This document shows, piece after piece, positions 21,482-33,260 of a stretch of 64,000 bases of DNA. Both the position numbers and the translations under genes were made by a program. Positions within the stretch are counted from its first letter, which is position 1; each line of letters starts with the position of its first letter. Origin of the DNA: Byssothecium circinans (taxonomy: Eukaryota; Ascomycota; Dothideomycetes; Pleosporales; Massarinaceae); NCBI GenBank assembly GCA_010015675.1, contig ML977025.1, forward strand, positions 214,188 to 278,187, read 5' to 3'. Under the pieces are notes generated by a model. The model was not told the origin of the DNA and ran no database searches. It worked only from the letters and a program-made list of their open reading frames with translations.

Positions 21482-22355
21482 ATGAAGTCCTTCCTCGCTC
21501 TCCTCGCCCTCCTCCCGGCGACTCTGGCCTGCAACGCGTACAACAAGGGCCTCCCCACCCCCGTCGGTACAAAGTCTAACTCCAAGTACATCGAAGTCAA
21601 AGCCGGGCAGGTGTACGACGGTGAATGGTACAAGTACGACCGTGGCAGCGGGGCGTGCAAGGACGGCGAGGGCGGCACTGCGGACGCTGTGTTCTTGTTG
21701 CGCAAGGGGGCGACGTTGAGGAATGTGATTATTGGAAAGAATCAGAAGGAGGGTGTGCACTGTGATGGGTAAGCTTTCTCCTTTATTTTGCGTTTGAGTT
21801 TGGGGTGGGGGGCTTTCTTTGGCCTCGAAGGATGGGGAGGGAGAGGCGATACAGTGCTGACGCGAGATGTGCAGGCCTTGTACCCTTGAGTTCGTCTGGT
21901 TCGAGGACGTCTGCGAGGACGCCATCTCGGTCAAGAACGACAAGGCCGGAGACCAGACGTGGATCGTCGGCGGAGGAGCTTACAAGGCTGGCGACAAGAT
22001 CGTCCAGCACAACGGCTGCGGAACCGTTAACATCATCAACTGTGCGTCTTCTTTCCCATTAACACCCCCCTCTCCATCCCCTTCTCTTTATTTGTGCTAA
22101 GGAACCCCAGTCTACGCCAACGACTACGGCAAACTCTACCGCTCCTGTGGCAACTGCAGTAGCCAGTGCAAGCGCAACGTCTACATCGAGGGCGTCGAGG
22201 CGCGCAACGGTGGCGAGTTGGCGGGTATCAACTCCAACTACGGCGACACGGCGACGATCAAGGATGCTTGCTATGATACGGCGCATCCGTGCCAGATGTA
22301 CACTGGGTGTGCGGGTGGTTGTGAGCCGCAGAAGGCCGGCTACTGCAGTGGTTAG
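21482..22355 (+). CDS. Secreted pectate lyase, polysaccharide lyase family 3
   Basis: Exons 21482-21768, 21875-22041 and 22111-22355 join in phase to 232 residues. [16 protein letters not shown] is a clear signal peptide. The mature part has PL3 hallmarks: [40 protein letters not shown], a [13 protein letters not shown] strand and the block [34 protein letters not shown] is in the last exon, and many paired cysteines are present. The enzyme cleaves polygalacturonate by calcium-dependent beta-elimination outside the cell. The C-terminus continues as a short Cys-rich tail ([14 protein letters not shown]). The promoter has a TATA box and a G-rich tract. It suggests a plant-associated or plant-litter lifestyle. 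Confidence 0.95.
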
Positions 22356-23365
22356 GCGGGCTACCCATGGGGGCTTTTGAGGGGACAAGTGGTTTGGGGT
22401 TGAGAGGTTCTGTTTCGCTTCTTTTTGTGGATATTTTGGGGGTGGGTTGGATGAGGGTGTATATATCTTTTGCTGTTTGGTTGAATGAGTGTGTTTGAAA
22501 TGAAGATGTGGGCTCCTCTGATTCTTGTTCGTCTTCTCTTCTCTGGCTTCTACCACTACTCACCCTGCATCTCTTTTCTAGGCTCCTACGTCTCTGCAAC
22601 GACGGCTCGCAGTTTTCCCCAACGTGTTTGAGAGACTTGTACCAGGTCCGGTGTGTATGCTTTCTCGTCTTTATCTTAACGGTCATGCCCAAAGGCGCTG
22701 GCCCCTCTGATCCTTCTTCTCTCTGGCTTCTGCCATTCACCCTGCAACTCTTTTCCAGGCTCGCAAAATTCTGCAACGATGGCTCGCGGGTTTCTCCAGG
22801 GTGTTCGAGTTTCTCGCATCACCTAAGTGGCCCATTGTGTACAAAAGCTGAATCTTGCAATATGCTGAGCTGACGCGCGGATTCCCTCTCTTTATTCGAA
22901 TCTGCTGCTGTGCGCTAAGACGCAGTGATTTGTACCTCAGATGCCAGTGGTGAAGACAAGGCGCATGAGCTTGCGGACAGTAAAGTTGATGTCCCAAAAT
23001 GTCGCGGTCCGTTCAATGTTGTAGATGCTTTGTTTGTCACGTTCATGTCGATGAGGAAGTGACGAGCGAATTGAAACGCGTCGGCTGTCCACTAGTGTCG
23101 CAAAGGGTATCGCGTCTGCTCGCCCAAGTCTTATGTCATCAGAATTAACTGCATAAGTGCATCGTGTGCTTTCTTCGTCCACTGGCCCTGTCCCCTCTAC
23201 GAGTGCTGTGCCGCTGTCCTGCATCTGCGAACGCTCCAATCGCGCGATTCAGAGACGTCCAACATTCTACCGCACCAATAGCGTTCCAGAAGCCTGCTGC
23301 CTCTATTGGCTGTCGCTAACGCTCGAAACGCCGATTGCGACATATGTACCGGACCGGTCAACAAC
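22356..23365. other. Intergenic with a duplicated segment; no gene seen
   Basis: Holds the 3' flank of the pectate lyase, the duplicated segment at 22511-22820, and the upstream region of the next gene. Open frames here lack motifs. Confidence 0.55.
22511..22820. repeat. Diverged direct repeat of about 125 bp
   Basis: Unit A (about 22511-22640) and unit B (about 22700-22820) share CCTCTGAT, CTTCTCTCTGGCTTCT-like, CTCTTTTC(T/C)AGGCTC and CTGCAACGA(C/T)GGCTCGC blocks in the same order. About 60 bp separate them. Both contain a CT-rich tract ending in AG, like a splice acceptor. No protein function is evident. Confidence 0.7.
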
Positions 23366-25424
23366 ATGGCTGCGCTGAAATGGCACCAATTCCTCCTGAA
23401 TGAGAATGAGATAGACTTGTTTCACCAGCTAAGGAACATCCACAAAACTTGCCAACCCACCTCAGACGAACAGATCATTCGATTGTATGCATCCTCAAAA
23501 TACATTAGGACCCGTAAGCGGTATATTAACGGCCCGCAGACGACAGACAGTCGACCTCTTGAGCTACGCTGGAGACCATTCTTTGGGACGATACGCTCTA
23601 GATGCCAGCAAGCTCGTGTTGGAGTGTGCAGAGGTCGGGGCCGAAATTCTGAATAGACTGCTAAATGATCACGGCCCGGAGTCGAACGGGAACGCCGCAG
23701 AGTATGTCCAAGAGGACAATGACTCCATACTTGGAACCGAAATAGCTATTCCACAGCTCCAAGATGACGATGATGAGCCGATATCTTGGGACGATGTTAA
23801 AGCAGACGTCATACCCTCATACGTCAAAGACATCATTGTAAGTAGCACAGGTGGCAGCATTGCGCGTAATTCACTCTCCACGTCGCGGAAAATCGCAATA
23901 CCCCTTGTGCTAGCATCTTATAAATGAGTTTTATTAATAATGCTCACTTCTAGTTCACTATACCCGAGGACGAGCTTTCCCCACAACGCCAGAAAGAGCT
24001 TCAAAAAAGGTTTCCTGGAGTCAAAATACAGTCCCCGAAGATCCCGGCCGGACCGGAAGTGGACGCAGAGACACTTCCCGCTACCAATGCTGTTTCCACC
24101 CCCATTAAGAAGCCAGCCGGATTAAAGGTCGCTGTCTTCGCGATGGATCCAACCGAGATGGAGAAGAACCCCGCCCTGCAGAAATCCATCCAGCAACAAT
24201 ACCCCTGGGCATTATTTGGGTCGGACGTAGTCACACATTCCAAAATCGAGTACGCCGGTAGCGAAATTACTATTCCCTCGCCACCCAAAGTCATCAGCCG
24301 CAAACCGAGCTTCGCCAGCCGAATCACCAGAGATACCGATGCGTTTAACGAAAGTCTCGAGCCCAGCCGGGAAGAGTTCCTTTCGGCAGCCAAAGAAATT
24401 GGACTTGACCTTGCGCTCCCCGGCTCTTCTGCTAAAATGTATCTGCAGTATCAGGAGTACCAAACAGTTCGCAGATTTCACCCGGGCATGGACCTTAATG
24501 AGTTCTATCAGAACCTGGTTGACATTTACATCGTCGCGTATACACAAGGATGGACGGAGCTTGAATACTCCATCCTGGTCAGATTTCAGCAGGTGAACAT
24601 TCAAATCAGGTCTGATCTGCCACCAATATGGTAAGCGGAGTTGCACGCCTATTTTGTTTTTCCCAACATCTGAAAGCCTGGAGCGCTAGACAGTCACAGT
24701 ACCAGCGCGGCAGCCTTGCTGCACCATGTTTGGTCCAACAAGACAGTGCTGCCAGGCTTTCAACACCGGACCGTAGATGATTTACTTATTCCCATCTCAT
24801 CCCCCCCCCCTTCTCCTCTCCTCTCCATCTAAACAAACACTAACACCCCACGCCACCTCCAGGATGATCCTCAAAGCCTTCCAACACCTCCCCTCAAACT
24901 CCCCCCTCTGCCGTTGGCTATGCATCCTCTACTCCTTCCTCTGGTCCACGCAAGAAGACGCCGACTACGACGCCTTCCGCCTTAAGCAGGGCACCACCGT
25001 CGACACCCTCTCGATCGCAAAATTCCTCCACGGCATCGCCCGCATCCGCTGCAGCTACACCCAAGGCAACGACGCGGCGGTCCTGGCCCGCTGGTGCGAG
25101 GTGCATTCGCACAAAGCCGATACGAGGGAGGAGAAGTTTTGCAAGGGGCAGTTACAGTCGATCGGGTTCTCGCTGCCGGCGGCGCTAGAGGAAGAGCGCG
25201 AGGCGCAGCTCGAGGAGGCCAAAAAGATGGTTAGGGAGAACGGGGGGCATGTTTTGATGGGGGCGGAGGGGTCGTCGCCTGCGTGGCTGCCCGGGAAGAG
25301 GAAAGCCGAGGCTGCTGCGTATGAGGGGTCGCCGAATAAGAGGGGGAAGACGGATCGGGGCCGAGCAAAGGGAAGGGGACGGGGACGGGGGAGGGGAAGA
25401 GGTCGTGGTAATGATGGGGTGTGA
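23366..25424 (+). CDS. Four-exon hypothetical protein with C-terminal Arg/Gly tail, about 551 aa
   Basis: Exons 23366-23484, 23540-23837, 23954-24630 and 24863-25424 have GT-AG borders and agreeing phases (1656 nt). The product starts MAALKWHQFLLNENEIDLFH, has an acidic linker (EDNDSILGTE, LQDDDDEPISWDD), a helical middle (YQTVRRFHPGMDLNEFYQNL) and, after the last intron, LCRWLCILYSFLWSTQED and an EEREAQLEEAKKMV helix. It ends in a nuclear-signal-like KRGKTDRGRAKGRG followed by GR repeats, suggesting RNA or nucleic-acid contact. I do not recognise the family. The two halves could be separate genes, but the frame-matched donor GTAAGC at 24631 and acceptor CCAG at 24862 support joining. Confidence 0.65.
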
Positions 25425-26477
25425 GAGATAGCTCGGCAGCGGCGTTCTTGCTCTTTTTTTTTCATGTCTTGGTGCATGGTTTTGGCGTTGTGGTTTGTAC
25501 TTGGGTATTTACTAGGCTTCATATTGCATAGCTGGAGGGTGATGTGGCAATGTTTTTCCACTGGCGGAAGTCTAACTGTGCAATAGCAACGACATGCGTG
25601 TTATTCTTCCTTTGACATCCTTTCCCCTTACATATTAGGCATTCCCTGAGTCCTTTATTGCTCGGGGTTTTAAAGGTATGTAAATAAAATGTTCTCACCG
25701 TCCCCGGCGCAAGACCCCCCATATGATTCAAGTCAGGGGCAAAGCAAAGACATGGAAGGCTTTTGTGCTAGGCTAGCAACGCATTATATCATCACATTTC
25801 ATTCTTCTTGAGCTGACACGGGGGATCTGTTGCGGTCGACGATGAGGCAAGATTGCATACGTAGGGAGGTTTTTTCTCCAACTAGATGGAATATCTCTGT
25901 CATGCTCATGAACAGAAAACAGCGCAGCAGATGCATCCTGTTAAGATTTTCCAAGGCGCACACACACTTGTCTTTGTTTCTATTGTATTATGGGTTTAAG
26001 AACGAACAAGCACGCACGCTGCATTCCCTTATATAACGGTATTATTCATAATCTGAAGGATCATTCAGCAGCTTTAATTCAGGGTTAGATATCCTCCAGA
26101 CTACCTACTAACGTTCTTTAGATTAACGTCAAGTAAAACTTTAAATTCAATGCCGTACTTTATTTATTTAGAGGAGGGGAGATTTATATCATCTTTCTAT
26201 TTCTAGGCACAGAATCTCACAATTGTTGAAAAAACAAAAATAAATAAAACTTTTGCAGTTCTCACATACACATACATACACCAGCACCATGCCGTCAAAG
26301 AAAACAAGCGCACGCAAAAGCCATAAATAGCAAGCTCTTCTTATCAACCCAACCTCCACCGCTGTCCTCTTACTACACAAATGTATAGCCAGCAACCGCA
26401 CTATCCAAAAACAAATCAACCCTCCTGCTTCCCTCCCCCCTTCCCCCCTCCCGCGCCGTCCAATCTCCATCTACGAA
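25425..26477. other. Intergenic between convergent genes; no gene seen
   Basis: An AT-richer stretch at about 25780-26260 contains only motif-free open frames. It serves as 3' flank for both neighbouring genes. Confidence 0.55.
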
Positions 26478-26861
26478 TCAAACCACCCAGGTACTGCACC
26501 ATCTCCCCGCACGGCGGGAATCCGGGTACCATTCCACCCGGCACAGGGGGCAGGTTTTTCCGTTGTGGGGGTGATGTTCGGTGGTGTATTCCGACATGCA
26601 CGCGGCACAGAAGACGTGAGTGCAGTTGTCGATGTTGTAGATCTGGACGGGACGCTTCGAGTCGGAGTAGGGCTCGATACAGATGGGGCATACGGAGCCG
26701 CGCGGAAGGGTTTTGGGGGAGCGGTGGTTGAGGTGGTGGGCGTGGAAGGTTGCTTTGTTTGCGGCGCGTGGCATGGTGTGGACGGTATCTGCTTGGGTTT
26801 GGCGGTCGCTGTGGAGTTCTGGTTGGGTACTTGGAGTTTGTTGCTTTTCATTTTTTTTCAT
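26478..26861 (-). CDS. Small RING-finger (C3HC4) protein, 127 aa
   Basis: A single exon. Zinc ligands are C58, C61, C80, H82, C85, C88, C104 and C107 (blocks VCPIC, NCTHVFCAAC, CPLC), a complete C3HC4 RING. The N-terminal 50 residues are Gln/Thr/His-rich and disordered, and no membrane segment is present. RING proteins of this size usually act as E3 ubiquitin ligases with an E2 partner; the substrate is unknown. An internal ATG at residue 30 (MPRAANKATF) is an alternative start. It is head-to-head with a second RING gene at 27269. Confidence 0.75.
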   Translation of the reverse strand: MKKNEKQQTPSTQPELHSDRQTQADTVHTMPRAANKATFHAHHLNHRSPKTLPRGSVCPICIEPYSDSKRPVQIYNIDNCTHVFCAACMSEYTTEHHPHNGKTCPLCRVEWYPDSRRAGRWCSTWVV

Positions 26862-26909
26862 TTTTGACGCTGGTTGAAGTTAGGTGGAGTGGGTATGTGG
26901 CTGGGGTTA

Positions 26910-27027
26910 TCGCTGGCGCACGTGATCTGGTTGGTGCCCAGGTGTTGTTGTTTTCTTGAAGGCGGGTAGAGAGAGGTTGAAGGGGTGTAGGGGTGTAGGA
27001 TTGTCGCTAGCGGACGTGATCTGGTTG
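26910..27027. promoter_or_regulatory. Duplicated motif in the shared promoter of the RING pair
   Basis: Two 24-bp direct copies (26910-26933 and 27004-27027) of the form TCGCTRGCGSACGTGATC plus TGGTTG lie in the 407-bp gap between the divergent RING genes. The first copy contains CACGTG. They may be a paired transcription-factor site controlling both genes. Confidence 0.55.
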
Positions 27028-27268
27028 CTTGTTGGGATGATTGTATACGTGATGTTCTGATGGTCGTGGAGCGTCCGAAATCTTTAGTCACGTCGGGTCT
27101 CATGGAAGGGTTTGCAAGGGTCACTGAAGATTGGGTCGAATTGATGATTCAGCAACGACTCCTTGAATTTTCTCGGCCGCAGCCAATGGTTATCATAGGA
27201 TACTGTGTTAACGTAATGTCCTGTCCCTTTATAAGTTCATCAGTCTCGCCGTAGTCTTCTCATCTACC

Positions 27269-27919
27269 ATGCCGCCATACCCCATGCATACAAAGCAAAG
27301 CCAGCCACCGATAACACTCAATTCAACGCCGAATACCCTCACCGACATCATGTCTTCCACCTCTATCTCCGAAGGCTTCCAGGCCCGATGCCTCCAACCC
27401 ATCGACGCAGATCCCAACGACACTTGCAGTATCTGTCGTGGGTCGTATGGCGAAGAACACCCCGACAGTGTCGTCTAGGTCATCGGCAGCGGAAGCTGCC
27501 ACCACGTTTTCGGGAAGACCTGCATCGTCCACTGGCTCAATATCTCAACACTCTGCCCAATGTGCCGCACAGAGCTCGACGACGATGCCGAAGACAACAA
27601 CGACGAAGCTGACGAGAGCGATAATGACGACGACGAAGAATCTTTGAGCGACAGAGGCAACCCGGAATCCTATTGGAGGTTTGTGATGAATTGGATCACG
27701 ACCAGCCTGGATAACGACCCCGAGGAGCCTCTCGAGCATCTGGATTGCATCTTCACAAGCGAATTCCTCACCGATCCGACGAAGGATCGGTTCGCTTCCA
27801 TTATCGGCGTCGCGTCCGAGAATTGGTCGGCCGAACAGAGAGAGGTCGGCGACAGACTGCGACGGATTGCCAAATACACACTTCGATTCAGGTACCAGTG
27901 GTCGATTGTAATAGTCTGA
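27269..27919 (+). pseudogene. RING-finger gene with an in-frame TAG inside the RING
   Basis: The frame from ATG 27269 (or 27350) reads through to 27919 except for one TAG at 27476-27478. Before it come NDTCSICRGSYGEEHPDSVV, and after it VIGSGSCHHVFGKTCIVHWL and TLCPMCRTEL, so the stop splits the RING between its first and second ligand pairs. The fifth ligand position is Gly (CHHVFG), a variant I associate with fungal RING proteins. The downstream part (acidic DDDEESLSD, then helical) is intact over 140 codons. No intron removes the stop in frame. This is a recent pseudogene, a readthrough gene or a base-call error. A true product would probably be an E3 ligase. Confidence 0.65.
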
Positions 27920-28665
27920 TACACTTCTGCTGAATCAACGGATTTGAAGGTATGCCTGGAATGCAGGTGATGGAGCGGAATGGTGGGATTTCCTTTGGAG
28001 TCTGGTGGGATTCGGATCTGGGCGTGTATGTGTGGTGGATTAGCTTGGAAAACGTTTCTTTCCTTTGACTTTTGACCACGGTCGATAAGCATGGGTGGAT
28101 TCTGTTAACTATAAGAATCGATATCGATCGTTCACTTCCCTTTTTGGAAAAGTAGGGCACAAGAGTATGTTCGTGACCGAGAGTGAACTGGCTGTGTGTA
28201 GAGTGGAAATCGACGACTTCGTTTTATGGTGAATTTCGCGTGGTTTCGTGACGGAATGATCCTGGACGACCGCACGATGTCGTGGGCTCCGGAACGCTGT
28301 AGTCTGGTTCTTAGCAGCGAGATCTCACGTTTTTGATCATTGTGATGCAGGTGGTTGAGCCTGGTAGGGAATTTAGGTAATGTATTATTGCAATTGTTGG
28401 GATGGCATCAGTGGAGGGTGCAGGACGATGTGTGCACTGCTTCGCTAGATTCCCAGATACACTTTACCAAAGTTTTACAGATGAGAAGTATCCTTTGCGG
28501 ATGTACAAAGTATACATGTGAAGCTCAATCGAATGCACATGAAATGGGGGTAATGGGAAAGTGAAGTCGGTGCCTGTCGATCCGGCTTGCCGTGTCTTGG
28601 CATGCATAATTCCCTCTTTACCCTTAACTTTTCTTTCTACAACCACTCCCAAGAACGCAGCAATC
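27920..28665. other. Intergenic; promoter side of the LMW phosphatase gene
   Basis: No gene is seen. A clustered set of CGATCG/CGATATCGATCG palindromes occurs near 28116-28132. Confidence 0.5.
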
Positions 28666-29309
28666 ATGATGGCCGGCGAAGCGGCAACAACAGGTGCAGA
28701 TATGGCCGCGTCCCCATCAGCCTCACTACGACCAGTCTCCGTTCTCTTCGTCTGCTTGGGAAACATCTGTACCCCTCCCCCACCTTTCATCCCCGCATAC
28801 ACAAGTTAACATGATTTGCAGGCCGTTCCACCATGGCTGAAGGCACCTTTCAGTCCCTCACACGCGCTTCCCATGGAAAATCCCACCCGCTCATAAAAGC
28901 GATCGACTCCTGCGGAACTGGAGCCTACCATGTCGGCGACTCGCCCGACTCCCGTACCATGTCTACGCTCCGTAAGAATGGGATAACCACCTATAAGCAC
29001 GCGGCGCGCAAATTCTCGCCCTCCACCGACTTCGACGAGTTTGACTATATCTTTGCAATGGACAATTCCAATCTGTACGACTTGGAGAGGCTGAGGGAGC
29101 GGGAAGTCAAGAGGAGAGGCGGGGAAGAGGGTGTGGGCAAGGTCATGCTGTTTGGGGAATTCGGCGGCAAGAAGACCAGGAGGGATAGCGTGGAGGAGGT
29201 TGAAGATCCGTACTATGGGGGGAACGATGGCTTCACAATAGCTTATGAGCAGTGTGTGAGGTTTGGTAAGGCGTTCTTGGAGGAGCTGGAGAAGGGCGAG
29301 CTGTCGTAG
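28666..29309 (+). CDS. LTP1: Low-molecular-weight protein tyrosine phosphatase
   Basis: Exons 28666-28768 and 28822-29309 give 196 residues. The intron splits the cysteine triplet of the P-loop: VCLGNIC/RSTMAE, with nucleophile Cys30 and Arg36 in the CX5R motif. SCGTGAYHVGDSPDSRT and the FDEFDYIFAMDNSNL block are typical of the family, and DPYYGG near residue 166 supplies the general-acid aspartate. The N-terminus has about 20 extra Ala/Ser-rich residues, and a Lys/Arg/Glu insertion (about 135-155) makes it longer than the usual ~160. It removes phosphate from tyrosine in cytosolic proteins. The donor GTACCC is weak, but the phase and motif leave no doubt. Confidence 0.92.
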
Positions 29310-30143
29310 GTTGGCAGAGCAGAGGATGGCTGGTGACTTTGATACCCTTTTAGACTTGATCTGCAGATGAATGGCATGACTTCAAGAGACACTGCTCGTG
29401 AATTGCGCCTCGCGGATGCGACTACGCGAACGCCCATAACCACAATGCTTGGCGTTCTTGTCGTGGCTTCGAGGGGCTTATTCTGGGTGCTCAGCCGCAT
29501 ATGAGCAGGTCCGAATGGCGCAAGGCTAAGGTTTGTGCGAGGTGCCGGTGAAGTGATGGCGAGGCCCGACATGTCGCTGTTGACACAGGACGTTTCGCGA
29601 TTCTCTATTTCTGAAGACAGCGGCGACGGATGAGATCATAGCGATATATTTAGAACGGGCATTTCGTCAGATGCGTGGCGCGGGGAAATGCGGCGGTGCG
29701 CGCTACAGGCCTATTGTGCGTACTATCCCGTTTCGGTTTCGGGCTGTGGAATTACGCTGAGCAAGACGACGCGGCTGAAGTTTGAACGGAACGAGAGCTG
29801 TGACCTGACTGTTTTGTATACGGTGTTTGCCCTCAGCATCGTGAACCTCCTCTTTTCCTCTTTTCATCTCCCCATCACACTGCAGTCTGTGCAGCGCGCC
29901 GTCACTGCGCAACGTTGCCGTCAACTGGTTGCTGGGTAAACAATCGCGCCCGCTAGCGCTCTCCACCCGCTCATCTGAAACCGCCTGTCTAGCCAGAAAG
30001 CGCATCGCACTTCATCATCCACAGGCGCATCTCGAGCATTCACAGGCCTCTGTTCGCGAGTCGTTCTACCACCCGAGCTCCTAGGCATTTACACACTCGC
30101 GGTTCGACAGCGCAGCAACAAAGAGCCGGGCATTCCTTCCAGC
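29310..30143. other. Intergenic; promoter of the chitin synthase gene
   Basis: No gene is supported. The last 250 bp before the chitin synthase ATG are C-rich, with CATCACAC- and TCATCATCCAC-type tracts like a fungal 5' leader. Confidence 0.5.
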
Positions 30144-33100
30144 ATGTCGGGTTACAATCGTCTCGGTATGTGAATTCGCCCTCCTCTCCACACTTCACGG
30201 CAAGCAGGCAGGCATTACGCATGTCTGGTCTGCACAGCCTTCCAGGTTGCACCTTCTTCGCTAGCCCTCAGATATATCCGCAGCCCTGCTTGCGACTCTC
30301 CACCATCGTCGTCATCGTTATAGACACCCTCCCCTCGCTCGCATCACCATCGCTATTATTCCTTTGCGCGCCATACACACGCTGATCGCATGCTCCAGGC
30401 TCTGACCAGGAGGACCACTACTCCCCAGGCATGAATCCGCACCACCCAAACCGCACGCCTTCGCCAGGCCACCCGCTTGCCGGCTATCAGCTCGAGGATA
30501 GATATGCACCCCAGCAGAGCGCGCTGGAGATTCCCATGGGTCCAGGCCCGGGTCCCGGCACCCCCGGCGACCGACTGCAATTGCAGCCCAGTGTACGTGA
30601 AGGGAGACGTTGAAGAAAGAAAGGCGACGAGGCTGACAGGGACAGTATTCGGTAGAGAACATTCCTTACGGTCCGAACGACTACCACGACGACTACCGCC
30701 CGCAGCCCCACCAGCAAGGCAGCGACTACTCCCTCGATCCGCAGGCCCATCACGATGCATACTACAACCCGCCGTACGACCCCTCACCGCACGAGGAGCC
30801 GTACGGCTCACAGCCAGATCACTACTGGCAGGACGAGGAACCAGGGAGACCGATGCTGCACACCCAGAACTCGTACGGTCCAGACCCACACGACGAGCAC
30901 ATCGAGAACCCGTTCCACGACGAGCCTGCTCCAGCGCCGACCCCAGCGCCGATAAAGCGGTGGAAGACGGTCAAGGAGGTGCAGCTGTTTAAGGGGAACT
31001 TGGTGCTGGATTGCCCGATCCCGCCGCGGCTGCTCAACCAGGTCCCGCATGCTCAGCCCCCGGAGCGTGACGAGTTCACCCATATGCGCTACTCCGCCGC
31101 CACGTGCGATCCCAAGTACTTCGACGATGAGCGCTTCACCCTACGCCAGAAGCTGTTCGCCAAGCCGAGGCATACCGAGCTGTTCATCGTCATCACCATG
31201 TACAATGAGGAGGATGAGTTGTTTGCGCGGACCATGACGGGTGTGATCAAGAACATTGAGCACATGAACAACCGACCCAATAGCAAGACCTGGGGCAAGG
31301 ACGCCTGGAAGAAGATTGTCGTATGCGTCGTCAGCGATGGACGTGCTAAAATCAATCCGCGAACCCGAGCTGTGCTGGCTGCCCTGGGTGTCTACCAAGA
31401 CGGCATTGCTAAACAGCAAGTCAACGGCAAAGATGTGACTGCGCATATTTACGAGTACACGACGCAGATGACACTCGACATCAAGAAGGGCGTTGTGGGT
31501 GTAAAGAAGGGCAACACGCCGGTGCAGATGCTGTTTTGTCTGAAGGAAAAGAACCAGAAGAAGATCAATTCGCATCGATGGTTCTTCCAGGCGTTTGGCA
31601 AGGTCCTGGACCCCAATATCTGTGTGCTGATTGATGCCGGAACGAAGCCGGGAAAAGACTCCATCTACCAGCTCTGGAAAGCCTTCGATTTGGAGCCAAT
31701 GTGCGCAGGTGCTTGCGGTGAAATCAAGGCCATGTTGGTGCACGGAAAGAAGCTCTTGAATCCGCTTGTGGCGACCCAGAATTTTGAGTACAAGATGAGT
31801 AACATCCTGGACAAGCCTCTCGAATCAGCCTTTGGGTTTATTTCTGTGCTTCCGGGAGCCTTCTCTGCCTACCGCTATATTGCGCTACAGGACGACAAGA
31901 CGGGGCAGGGCCCTCTACAGAAGTACTTCCTTGGCGAGGAGATGCACGGAACGAACGCGGGTATCTTCACAGCCAACATGTACCTCGCCGAAGATCGTAT
32001 CCTCTGTTTCGAGTTGGTCTCCAAGAGGCAATGCCATTGGATCTTACAATACGTCAAGTCCGCGACGGGCGAAACCGATGTACCTGTTGAAATGGCCGAC
32101 TTCATTCTCCAGCGACGAAGATGGCTGAATGGTTCTTTCTTCGCTGCTGTCTACTCCCTGGCCCATTCGTTCGACATCTTCCGCAGCGATCACACGTTCC
32201 TTCGCAAGATGGCGTTCCTGGTCGAGTTCTTCTATCAAACCATCAGCATGATCTTCGCTTGGTTCGCTCTGGGCAACTTCTTCCTGGTCTTCCGCATTCT
32301 TACCAAATCTCTGGCCACCGAGATCGGTACGGCCGGAACGGTCCTCTTCATCGTCTTCGAATGGCTCTACATCGGCGTCTTAATCACCTGCTTTATTCTC
32401 GCGCTTGGCAACAGACCGCAAGGTTCTAACAAGTGGTACATGAGCATGGTGTACTTTTGGTGCATCATCATGGCCTACCTCATGTTTGCGTCCATTTTCA
32501 TCACGGTCCGCTCGGTCCAGTCGCAAATCAAAAAGAACAATGGCTTCAACGTCGCCGACGTCTTCAAGGACCAGATCTTCTTTACGCTGATCGTCTCTCT
32601 AGCTTCCACATACCTCATGTGGTTCATAGTCTCGATCATCTTCTTGGATCCTTGGCATATGATTACGTGCTTCATTCAATACCTGCTCATGACGCCGACC
32701 TACATCAACATTCTCAACGTCTATGCTTTCTGCAACACGCACGATATCACCTGGGGAACCAAGGGCGACACTAAGCCCGAGAAACTGCCCTCCGTCAACA
32801 CGAAAGCCGATGGCAAAGCGGAGATCCAGGCACCGACCGACGACGCCGACCTCAACACGCAGTACGAGAACGAAATCCGCGTCTTCTCCAGCAAGTATGA
32901 GGAGCCAAAGAAGGACGTGTCGGCATCAGACAAGCAAGAAGACTACTACAAGGGCTTCCGAAGCGGCGTCGTCTTGTTCTGGATGTTCTGTAACCTGGCG
33001 CTTACCGCAGCGGTGCTGCAGAGCGGCGGGTTGGAGGTCACGGTCAAGACGGCCCAGGACCAGGAGCAGAAGAAGAATCAGGCTGCTACGATTTATCTGG

Positions 33101-33260
33101 CCGTGGTTCTCTGGAGTGTGGCTGGGTTGAGCGCGTTTAGGTTTATTGGGGCCATGTGGTTCTTGGTTGTAAGGATGGTAAGCTCACACGCTCTGCTCTT
33201 GCACTACCTTTGGAGGTTAGAGGATATGCTGACTTTTTCTGACAGTTCCGTGGCGTGTAA
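30144..33260 (+). CDS. Chitin synthase, division 1 (class I/II type)
   Basis: Exons 30144-30165 (22 nt), 30399-30592, 30646-33177 and 33246-33260 (15 nt) give 920 residues, the normal size. The Pro/Tyr/His-rich N-terminus ([14 protein letters not shown]) is disordered. The catalytic part includes [30 protein letters not shown] and the signatures EDRILCFEL and [11 protein letters not shown] (the QRRRW product-binding motif). About seven membrane helices follow, from [20 protein letters not shown] to [18 protein letters not shown]. It extends beta-1,4-GlcNAc chains from UDP-GlcNAc through the plasma membrane. The [17 protein letters not shown] block suggests class I, but I cannot separate I from II with certainty. 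The last 15-nt exon supplies the conserved FRGV end. Confidence 0.95.

Noticed and set aside
27430..27480. An intron that would remove the in-frame TAG of the second RING gene
   Set aside because: The possible donor GTATGG and the acceptor TCTAG join in the wrong phase, so the RING residues after the stop would not be read.
30318..32933. Antisense open frames across the chitin synthase gene
   Set aside because: Shadows of a strongly biased coding strand; no independent motif.
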